From Sthenelais limicola (Eukaryota > Annelida > Polychaeta > Phyllodocida > Sigalionidae): a DNA stretch of 64,000 nucleotides. Position numbers and translations under genes: made by a program. Shown here piece by piece: positions 37,801-50,200 of the stretch. A model generated the notes under the pieces. It did no database searches and was not told where the DNA came from. It saw nothing but the letters and a program-made list of their open reading frames with translations. Each line of letters starts with the position of its first letter. Positions within the stretch are counted from its first letter, which is position 1. Location: assembly GCA_942159475.1 (NCBI GenBank), contig OW804095.1:53658773-53722772 (forward strand), written 5' to 3'.

Positions 37801-40800
37801 CTCTATTGTTCCGACACTTTGTATGTGGCTACAGCCTACATTCACTAGCGCAAGGTCAACCGTAACGCTTGAGTCGTAGGCCTTCGATCCCTTTCGAGGT
37901 CAATCAACACTAGTCCTACTAATACTATTGTGTGTGTGTTTTAAAGGTATGAGACGAGTGCAGGTTTTAGAAAGGTTGTTACATAGGTTTGGGTGTAGTC
38001 GTATCATGGAAATGCGTGTGAACATCTCTCTGGGTTGAGGTTTTGGCAAGTTTAAAAAAGGAGAAATGTTTGGTCTCAGTTATATTATTATATCTTCTAA
38101 GTTCCAATTTGACAACCACATGCTGATAAGAGTGAAAATGCCGTTAAAGATCTAATTAGTGCACCCAATGTTTTTCTTTAAAAATATATGGTCATACTAA
38201 CTAACGGTGCATCCTCACAATAGTTGTTTTATATGGCGCAGAATATTGAGCTTCGTTAATGTGATAAACATAATTTCTACCAGTTTATAACCCGATAAAC
38301 ACTTGATATAATCTGTGGTTATCAATGTTATATCAAAAGATCAGAAAACGATATGTATAACATATGTACATCGTTAGGGAAATCATCGCATTATTTTCCT
38401 CTACTGAGATGTCAGTATTGCGAATTAAGAGGACCATGTGGTGGGATCGAGTGCCTTGATGATAAGCACGAGATAGCAGGAGATAAGGAGCTCAAAGCGC
38501 CTGTTACTACCTATCTATATTTGGCATATCCTACCCTAAAGTATTCGGCCTTGCCTGCCAACTATCACCCAACTCGATATTAGCCCCGCCTGAAAAGTTC
38601 TTTTTCTAGGCGCCAATCATTCCGCGTATCATTTGTCTCGTTGGTCTTGATTGGCCGATTTATCAAGGCAGCCCACTGCAGATCAATTGTTGCTTGGCAA
38701 CCGATGTAAACACAGTAGCATGTTTGGATGGGAGCGGGGAATTGAAGCTCGATGCTTGGGAGGATCTGCTGTGATGAAAGAGAACGAGGCGGAGGGAATG
38801 AGGGGTCTCTCAGAACTCCGCCCTAAATGCTCGCATACCTTTACCAGTATTCTCTGTTCGGATTAGCCTTTCGAAGGACGAGCATGGTCGCTGAATACAG
38901 TAGAGATCACAGGGTTAAAAATAGACTTGGGAGCATACTCAGGCTAACTAATTCATCTGCCTTGGCTTAATGTGGAAGTCGTTGGACCGGGTCATTGGCA
39001 TGCTTCAATACCTTGCTTTAAGCGCTGATAAAAGGCTGATCACCTCTAGTATTATTCAAGCGATTAAGTGACCTCAGTGTGCTCAGCCTTTCCATTTCCT
39101 TTACCCATGGGACCCTCAAGGCTAGAACCGCTTGAAACGACAGTAGTATAGTAAAATGGGGCTATTTATGTGGCAATAAACATCATGCGGGAGAGGAATA
39201 TTTTATTATAGCCATTTTCATTAATTAATTTACGAGCCGCCGAGGTAGTATCAAATACAATTGATCCCTTCCACAAATTGGCGGGGCAAATGGAATAGCT
39301 AAGTCCAACGATTCCTTATAACATATGTATATATATACATACAGTCTATGGGCGGTTTCGTATGTATGATATATTATATATTTCATGCTTAGGTTGCAAC
39401 TTTAATGTCATCTCTGACAGTTTCATTCAGAAGACATGGGTCACTCATTTATCACTTAAGTCATTAGGCCCTAGGCGCCGCCGTTTCCCAGACTAATATC
39501 GTAACGCTGGCTTAGAAGCGCCCGTAAAAAATGGTGTTGTGCCAATTGGCATACTGATCAAGCTATTTGTGGCATAAAAAGGTAGTCGACCGCAGTCAAT
39601 CAAAATCTAAACATTATTTTTTTTATTCTTGCGCCTTATTATTCGTCTTGTAGATTGGATATATAGTCGCCAGGTGACATTGATATGGCGGTGGTCTCCA
39701 ACAATATGGACAAAGCTCTACCATTGTGTCATCAATGACAAACCGCAAACAGAAGAGGTCCTAATCCATTCATTAAATCCGTTCTCAGTCTAGGCCCAAA
39801 GTTGAGCGAGTCCCTTCAAACGAAGGGAAAGCCTCTCTCCTCAGACCGCAAAGTGCCATTGTAATTCCATTAAGACCGCAAAATGTCATTATATTCCCAC
39901 TAAAACGCCGAGTCCTAGGTCAGGAACCGATTAGCGAAGTAGGCAGACATACCATTCTTATCTGATCTGTGGGTTTGGACCAAGAGTGTTTTGTTTATTG
40001 GTAACCCCCGCCGCCCCACTACCACGTATACACTTTCTGAATCCTATCCTATTTCCTATCTTACTTACTCCCTAAACGATAATGTTCCGTTACCGATATA
40101 TATATTTTCCTTGTAGTTGACGTGATTGGCTTAAATCCCCTCTAAATTTATAAAAAAAAAAATGATTTAGAACTCCAACCTGCATGATATCTTAAGTGAG
40201 GTATCCACTTTTAGCACGATAAGATATACCAACAAGTTACAATAGCAGTTTCCCCCAAAACTATCCTCGCCGACCATTATTTGAAATAAATTAAATGAAT
40301 TGATGGATGAATATAGCCACAATGGCCAAAGAAATAGTAATAGGATATGTTTTGGCGTTTAACTTAAACTTAGATAGGACAGTATTGTCATTACATGTAT
40401 GATACCGTAAACGTGTGATATGATATCCTTGCCAGCTAACAATTCAACCATGTGACTTAATTGTATATATGCCGTTCTATTATAATAAGAATGAGTCAAA
40501 GACTTTTCGAGACAGCGAGCTATTCACCAACGTGTTTACGAAGCAACGCCCGCACAAAACTTTAGCCAGGGATACATTCTAGTGGCTAGGTTATTTTGTT
40601 TGAGAATTAAAGCATGTGTAGCTTGGTGAGGTGTGTCAATATTTGGACGTGTAGCGATTGACTTGGCTTATACCCTTTGGTCTACAAGTAATGTAGGTGT
40701 AGAGACGAGTGAATACATTGATATGCAAGAGCGTGAAGGCCTCACAACTTTATAGCCGTATAAAAGATCCAAGATCAAACATTCCCAGCATTTATACAGC

Positions 40801-43800
40801 ACCGAGAACTCCTGGTTTGGGGCGAGAATTAGGTGTGAAAATGCCACCGGCCCCATCGTTTACCCCTCGGTAGGTGAAGACCCGTCAAGGAATCTTTTTT
40901 TAAAGTTCTCAGTTATCCATTTCATGTGTTCTTTGAATGGACTACAAACTTAAAAGAACCCATGTTGGGAAATACTGGGGAGTCAGTTTCATGGTATACT
41001 TCTAAGTATGACGTAAGTATTGTATAGAATATAGTGAGACCCTTTCGAAGTACTATGCGGTATTTCTCATATGTTTTATTCACTTTGTTGTCATGTCCAT
41101 GACGCATAGGCGGAGACTTGATATACATTGGCATGTCATTGATCCCCAAGACTCCTATTATGCACTATTGAGCTTAGTTGGGAGCGTATCCGATGTGCGT
41201 ACATATATGATGCATATTTGATATTTTGTTTTCTCATGGTAAATATTCATCACTACCTTTCTCGGATAAATGGTTTCTATTGAAAGGTCTTTTTATAAAA
41301 AAAAAATTTGAGATCGATGTAAACCTTGTGCTATTTTGCGCTGTCCTGAATATAAATATCGCCCCCCCCCCCCAGTTCCGCATAAATATAAGGGAAAGGA
41401 AAGAGACGAGTCTGTACAGACATGTGTTAATATAAAGGTAGTTTTTGGTAAATGTGGGGAAATCGGTGTGGCGTGAGAATCGTAACTTGTGTATTAGAAG
41501 CACGGTTTGCATCACAGTTCCAGTTCAAGATATTGTAAAGAGTACACCAAGAATTGTCTAATATACTCACATACATATATTTCATATTCTAATACGCTCA
41601 CATACTTGCATACGTGCACTCACATGATTTAATTACTTAACATATAGAATCATAAATACAGGCCATGACTTCTAATACAGGGTTTGTGGCATGTCCATGT
41701 TCATCAAGGAATTCCCCCTTCCCACCCAATTGAAGGTTGAATGGGTAGGAAGGGGGTTAATTAATTGAATCGATTGGCAGGGTTGAAAAAATCGCCTGCC
41801 CATGCCGCCTGTGTCAACTGAAAATGAATATACAGTCTAGGCCCAAAGTCGAGAAAGTCCCTTCAAACCCGGAGGGAAAGCCTCTCGACTCAAACCGCAA
41901 AGTGCCATTTTTTAAATTTCCATTCAGACCTCAATATGTCATTATATTCCCATTAGCACACCGAGTCCTAGGCTAGAAAACCGATTAGCGAAGTAGGCGT
42001 CTAATCACTCACATACGATTCTTACCTGGTTTGGACATAGACTGTATATATATGGGCTTCCCGTGAACAACCAGGTTTTACCTATCTTTGGTGTGAGCAG
42101 ACAACCACATATTCTGTGAGGTATATATGAGGACATCTGTATTTTAAAAAGTGGTTGTTCTGAGACTTTTTAAAGTGATTTTTACAGTCCTCATTGGTAA
42201 ATACCAATAATCGACGTAAGGTCACAAACATTTCCCCCCAGTCAACTGTTGATTGCAAAAGTCCAAAATCACATGCAGACTGTCGTGGAAATGGAGGAGT
42301 TGTTGCATTCGAAAGAAATAAACTCTTCACTATTGGAAGAAATACTTCTTTACTATTGATAGATTAAATAGCAAACTGAAGTTTCCATTAAGACTGATTT
42401 TACATTGGGATAATATAGGGTATATTGATATGATTCATGAAGACTTGTTAACAGAAGGAGAATTAATGGATTGCATTCATTGCATCGAAATAATTACCTA
42501 GGTCAATCCAATGCAGGAAGACAAAGTATCAAACTATACAACTTACGACCAGTCGGGAGACTTATGACCCGATTAAAAGGTTGAATCAGTCTAGGCCCAA
42601 AAATGAGAGAGTACCTTCAAACGGAGTGAAATCCTCTCGCTTCAAACGGCAAAGTGACATTATGATTCCATTAAGACTGCAAAATGTCATTATATTCCCA
42701 TTTAGAACGCCTAGTCCTAGGCAAGGAAAGCGATTAGCAAAGTAGGGGTCCAATCACTGACATACTATTCTTATCTGATCTGAGGATTTGGATATAGACT
42801 GGAAACAGGAGTTTTGTCGGCTATCTTCGTTAACAACAGGCCAGAATCTGAAAAACTGGTGGTAGCCGACTCGAGTCGGGAGTCATAAAACGGCATAAAA
42901 CGTCTGACTAGTCGTAAGACATATAGTCTGCAGATATAGGAATTAGTGAGTGTAATCATATTTCCGACCAAGGTCGAATTCACAATGTACAATCATACTG
43001 GATCGGGATCTCCCTTCTGTAACTGAAGACATGTCTTTTAGGAAGTCTGGAAAAGAAAGTTTATGGTGTTGAGGCTGTGCTTTTACCGGTGCTAAGATGT
43101 ACATTGAGGTAAACTAAGATTGATTGGAGGGAATAGAAAACAGTGAATTACAAAATTGACTTCTAATATTTGCCCTCTTGTTGATACGGTAACAATATTA
43201 TATTAATCATTAAAGGCCCAACAAACGCGTTTATTAATTAGTATTATTATTACATAATATATATATATATACACGGAACCGGTTCAATGTGTCACATTTA
43301 TATATTTGCAATAAGATTACCGCCGAACGGTATCCTAATGGTATCAAGTGTCCAATGCATGTTTATCATGAAAAATTGGCTGAGAAATGGCATGCTTATC
43401 GTTAAAATTGGAACTAGACCAGGGCACACTGCTTCAGAGACTCCTGTATAAGACCACCCGCTGATCTTGTTGACATGTTCTAGCTGCTAATTCTATCACT
43501 TAAACATTCATTAATGTTTTGACTCTTCTTACCTTTCGCTTAGGTATAGATAGATAGTAATCGCCGACTAATAACGTGAGAAGAACTCGTGTCTGATTTG
43601 AAAGTGGCTATATTTTAAAGCCAACTTATGGGCAACGTACGTTCCATTATTTTTTGTGCACCGAATGTATTATTTTAAAAGGGTGGCATTTCATATATTA
43701 AGCGAATATAATAGCTATGTGCTGATGTAAATTAATTAATATGTGATTGAATTAAAAAATTGAAGGAAGGCAACTCATCTAAAACAATCATAGGAACGAA

Positions 43801-44222
43801 TCAAGTTGGCATTATGCAGGTTTATTGGCGGTCCTGACGCGTTTCGCCTTTCTTGGGCTTCTTCAGAGGAGAATATGTGATTGAGTTGATATTTGACTAG
43901 GCATTGTGGTCAAATACAATGGGAAGAGTTTTTGATATCGAAGATAATATGTACTGAGTATACATATGACTTTTTCTTGGTTAGGAACATGGCAAATGAA
44001 AATCATTGATAGGCTGCTTACTGTAACGAACTTGATATTAACCATCAGCAAAAACTGAAGCTTTATACAGAACATTTCTTTCATACAGTACAGGCAACAT
44101 TTAGGTGACTGTCACATTATGAAAAGCTGTGCATATGAATCAAATAATAGTTCAGCAATTTGTTATTATGGCGGTTGTCTCGTTCACTTGCAACTGCCGC
44201 GTATAAAATATCAAACGAAAAT

Positions 44223-44278
<56 letters not shown>

Positions 44279-47200
44279 TCGTGTATACATCCTGGTGGGT
44301 GTGGTAGCTGTGTATTGTCTGTGGCCTTGTACAGCAGATATGGAGCGAGCAAAACAGATAAGTTGTCACTTGGTTCCACATAATATATTCTTTATTGTTT
44401 ACTCGTTCATTTTAAAGACATGCACAGTGATGCACTTAGATTTTTATAAAATTTTCAGGGATTGTTCCTTACTACATAAAAACAAAACAATGGAAAAAAA
44501 TATACATGTGCCCAACTTATTTGATCTATTATGGTCGCTTGTAAAAAGAAACCCAGTGGTTTACTATGAGTCTATGAAAAAGGTGTGTTTTTCACTTTTT
44601 ACTGAATAAGAAAAAATGTGCACTTCAAGTTTCCCAAAACTTTGATATGCTACAGAATTATTGCAAAATTAATGTTAAAAAATCTTTGTGAATATAAATG
44701 TATTCTCAGCTATCCTTGATCATTTGTTTAGATGTAAAATGATCTTGGTTGTGGTGTGAGACCCATATTCATAACGTGAAGTCCTCATTCCCTACATTTG
44801 GTGTCTTGACAATTCTAGGGTCATCATTCTCAAATATTATTTTATATTTGATCCGGGAGCTATACATACTTCCCTGATTCGGTGGAATTAATTAATTACT
44901 TCATAAATTGTTGCTTTTATTACAGACGCGGTCTGAGTCGCGAGAGTCAAGGAGAAGAAACACATCGCCCTTACCCTGAGCCCGCTGATGCTCCTCTTCA
45001 ATCTAGTTATAGCTATGGCTACGCCTACGGCTACGACGAAAGCTATAACAGGTCAGTGAAGTGACTTTGTTACTCATTGAATTGACTTTTGTGTTGAACC
45101 AAATGCGATATGGTTCCATGAGCTCTGTAAACAAAAAAATGATGTTATTGATTTCCCCAATATCAAATTGTGGGTGGGTGAATTGAATGCGTTTTACTTG
45201 TCATTTCCTTAGAGGTTGGGTTTGTATTCTCATTGTAGTCCCCGATCTCTCTGTCATTTTTTCTGTTTCTGCCTATGTCTATTTTTTTCACATTCCTTCG
45301 GTCATTTTTTTATCTGTCTCTGTCTCTGTCTCTTTGCCCCCCCCCCCCCTCTCTGTATCTGTACTTCTTGCCAGGTATATGTGTCCCTGTCTGTGTGTTA
45401 CACAATTTCAGTCCCATTTTAGTGTGGAATTGTACATAGGCCCAGACCTAAACAATTATACATCCGTGTCTAACATTATCTGTCTCTCTTCCTGTCTATT
45501 TCCCACACAGTCAGGACCTCTTCTTTCAATCTTTTCCTGTCTCACTCGTTCTCTGTTTCTTTGTGAGTCTTCTTGTAATGTCTGTGTTCCTGTACCTCGG
45601 AATCTAATGTTTTATACCATTTACGCATCAAAACTTCAGGATGGTTTATTTCAATCACTCATCAAATCACACAATATATATTATCCAGTTATGGAGAACA
45701 GTCCTACCGTGGCCATCCGCACTCGAGTGGCCACTCTTCTCCCACACATACAGACGGATCACGAAGTGTGTCGATCTCCAATGGCTGGACCACTGGAAAT
45801 ACTACTGAACGGAGCAGCATATACTCCTTTGGAGAAGATGTAGGTTTATTTTCAGCCACTTAATATAATTCATCAAATATGCATTGGTAGAAATTATGAC
45901 TCCGACCGGTTGTAAACACGCCATCTAACCGCTATCGCTCACTCACTGCATTGATAGAGAATGAAGGATCATTTCATCGGGTTTAAAGTTAACATTATTT
46001 GTTTGTTTTAATATTTGTATTCAGCAAGACATTTGTATAAATGTACAATATTCTCTAGCTGTGATTAAATATATATTTGGAAAACAGTTTTACAGAAAAA
46101 TATACCTTCATTTTGTACTGTCATAAATTCTAGTTCTACTTCATAATATATTGTCGATAACATATCACCTATACGACTAAAGCAAAATCGATATCATAAA
46201 CCTTTCCCACGGGCGTGTGTCCATTTGCATGATATACAATTTAGCAAGAAGAAATAGATGTGAATCAAATCAATAAACGAAGAAAACTTTATTGCAGAAC
46301 TTAATAATCTCATTTACAATTTCGTAATTCAGTCTAGTCTAGACATTGTAAAATAAAATCAATTTTCGCCTGCAAGTACCGAACACCTCCATTTCCGTTT
46401 TCTAGCCGCCAAGTGCAATGCACCCTGAGTAACTTTTACTGACGTTCTTTTTTTCTATTCCAATAAGGCTTTTGACAGAAAGGCTTCTCAGCGAGTGCGA
46501 CAAATGTTTGAACACATTGATCGCATATTGTTCGAGCAGCATACTGGCCCTCAAAACTTGTACACAGAATGTGAAGTGTGGACAAACCGCTTCCCACATA
46601 TCAGGTAATCTCTCCGTCCCAATACAATAGTCAAACCCTAGTCTATTTACTGAAATGCTTGCTTGGAGAACTTAAGTCTAAAATGCCATGTACACGGGAT
46701 GATTGGAGTTTACTCTTTATTTGGTATCGTGTGTGCTAGTCTCAACAGCGCACATTTAGTTATAGTCTTTTGGTATTTGTCTAATAAATAAGTGTTCGTG
46801 ATCAGGATTCGGATGGAAAAAGAACTCCTTTTCTTTCGGAAAGTCTGTCTATTACAGACTTTTAAGACATATACTCATGTATATTACGAAACCACTGGTA
46901 TCATGACTTAGGATATTGTCATTAGCACTATCATGAACTGGTTAAGCAAACTGTTTCAAACCGATTTGTGATCACTGTATATTTTTTAACAATTTTATTT
47001 AGACTGGGTTACCATGTCCCTTTTACAGGGTTTTTCAACATATTTGACTGCTCTCATTGAATATGGAATAATTAAAGGATGTGGTGAATGATATTTTGCA
47101 TACAATTAACTTTATACAGCGGGGATTTATGTTTGTAAGCCAATGTCTTATTTTATTGTTTAAAAAAATAGAATACTTGGAAACCAGCTTTTGCCACCCC

Positions 47201-50200
47201 AGGACAATGGTTATCAGATGGTTTCAGGCTCACCAAGGACATATAGCAATGACAGCCTACTCTATGACGTGACAGAACAGGACATTACAGCCTCACATGG
47301 GTTCAATGAGTAAGTATAGTTGTCTCGCTGTTTCTGAAAGATAGGTATTATATACACGTACAGGGCTCGAAAAAAACCCTACCGACTTCGCTTGCCCATT
47401 GGGCAAGAGGCAGGCAAGATTTACTTGCCCAACATCATTTTTCACTTGCTCAAATTTGTTTGCAGAATTATAAACGAAATCACACTGATCTGTATGTATC
47501 TTGTTTCATTGTAAGTAGACATCACAACAGGTGTTTTAAATCGGCGCCGTAGAGATTTTCACTTGCCCAATCGGGCAACTAACATCAAGTTTTTAAGATA
47601 GGTTTTTTCGAGCCCTGACTTAGTTGAAATCATACCTTTCTCCCAACCACGGTGTCTGGTATACCTTTATGTGTATAGACATTGGACGATAAATACAGTG
47701 TTTTCAATCAGTATTTGTAAGTTATAACATGATTTGCAGACTTCCTTCCATACAAAAGGAAAACGATTCTAATCATACAAAAGGAAAACGATTATAATCA
47801 AAGCTATGTTTAGAAAAAATAATTCTATATGATCAACACAATAATTCCAGGCGACGCCCATAATAGAAAGCGAATGAAAGTCGATATACCTATCAAGAGT
47901 TTATTCGTCTCTGTGGAAACATTAAAAAAAACGCTAAGGGAGTCAAGGGGTTTGATATTGTTATGAAGGAGGTTACTCTGGCTATATATTGAGATGCGTG
48001 TGGTCATGGGTGTTAGGGTAAACAGTGTTTGAGATAGGAGGATGAATTAATGATGTCATCCAGCTGATCGCATGTACAGGGAACCGTACACACGCCACTC
48101 ACTACCTGCATCGACATACTTTCTCGCTTTCTTTTAATCTTATAATGTTTGGCACCTCCGTCTCTGATTTACTTCTTTAGTAAGCAAGTGGGAGGAGGGG
48201 AACTAAAAAGAGTTAAACTACGGATGAAAATGTTTAAACTCTGATTTAAATACAGCATTAAATAGTTCGTTTTCATTATCGCATTTCTGAGGAATAATCT
48301 CACAATACTAACTGACGTTTTGGATCGCTTTGATCCTTCTTCATGGGTTTTGTTTTACATGTATACACATTTTAAGGAATGTTTTTTCTCTTCGCCCAGT
48401 TTACTTCACATAATTTTATGATAATTGAATCACTGTTAATTTCTCACCGCGAAGATGCCCCATATCAGTTGCAAAACTCACATTTGAATAGTTCTATTGC
48501 GATCGACAATATGTATCTAATATCTTTTATCGAAAACATTTGTTTAGGATCGAGATGCATTGTCTTGGTCTAACTATTCTGACAGCTCTGTTTTATTACA
48601 TTGCTTGTCGTTATGACTACACTGTTGTGAGATGAGATTCTATCTACAGTCCGTCCAACGTTAGCTGTATTCTAGCTTTTTAAAAAAGATTCTCAATTTT
48701 AGATAGTTAATGCCATATTTAAAATATATATTATGCCAACACACTCTTGTTCACATGTTCTTTATGTAGCAGTCGCTCAGATTATCGATATATTATAGTC
48801 CTACTTCATTGACATATTTATATATATTATATATATAATAAGCTACCTTTTCCAAGAATTTAACCGTATGCATGTATTGGTTGCATTTATGTGTGAATTC
48901 TTGATTGCCAAGACAAATTCTAGGAAAGACCACATTATATGTCCATATAGGAGGAGAGAGGCTCAGGTTGCAGTGGAAAGAAACTATCTGTTATTAGGTG
49001 CAGAGTTGGTACACTCTCTGCCAAAAGAGATTCCAGAATCGTTGAACCGGCAACACGCTACCCTTTCACCAAATCATCCCATAGTGTCTACACAGGCACT
49101 GCTAAAAATCACCCTATCAACATCCGTTGTTTGATTCATAGCCTCTCTTAACTGCAGTACTTTGTGGGTATTTGCATCTATTTTTAGAATCCTCTTGTTT
49201 TTTCACCCCTTTTTCTCTAGTTGCGGCACCGTGTAGTGTTCTGTGCCACATAAAAGACAAACCCATATACCAAAACAGAGAATGTAATTAAAGGGTTTCT
49301 AACTCAGGGATCTAGCCTTCTTTATTGTTTACACCTGAAATTTCGCATTTCGAACATTTTTAACCCTACGTTCACAAAAAAAATTTAAAAATTCGCATTT
49401 GAATATTTAATTTTTTCATTTATCCTGTCGTTAGAATCAATTCAATTCAAGGATTCTTTATTGCAAAAAGGTGTTGGTTACAATAAGGTAGACCAGCATT
49501 CTAAGTAGACAAAAGCCTAGATAGGTCTTCCGCCGGTTGCCTACAATCTTCAGTTCGTTGAATCGTCCATTTACCACGGTCGCTTTCACTGAACCTATGA
49601 TGCGCTTAATTATTAATGGGATGAAAAGAGTGACATGTTCTTAAGGTTTCTATTCCGGTGGATTTTATTTCTTTTGGGTGGTGGGGTCGGTGGTGATGAA
49701 GTCAACCAAGCAAATGAGCAAGGTCATTTTGAGTTATAGATTGCTCTCTAAACAAAATCTATGAAGATATTTTAAAAAATTGTTCCCTGCTTTTAGAACC
49801 TGTGTTTCCAGAAACGATACTGTTTAAACATTTTATTTATACTTAAACGAGGTAAAAAGAGTAAAGAACAATTATTACAGTAGAAGTATTTACACGAAAG
49901 GTTCACAGATTCACCTAATCTAATATGTTTCTTTTTGGTATAATTTCTCAGGTTATCTATCACGGGTCAGCATGTGGATGCTCGAGTTCCACCAGTGGAG
50001 AGCTTGGCCCAGCTATCCGAGAATCGAGACCCGGAGACAACAGAGATTTATGAAAAAGAAGAAGTTTTTGCTCAGGACGGTCATGTCGAAGATATCATCG
50101 CCGTTGATTATAAAACTGCGTAAGTTTAAATTTCAATCCTAATTATTTATCACTTGACCAAATGGAAGTCGAGAGAAAGTTGTAGTACAGGACGTATCCA

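Noticed and set aside
44119..44379. Frames with Tyr-Ile repeats on both strands
   Set aside because: AT microsatellite translation.
45187..45843. 218-codon + open frame
   Set aside because: It is intronic CT-rich sequence running into FAM149 exon 6 in the wrong frame; the true exon frame is the one giving SSIYSFGED.
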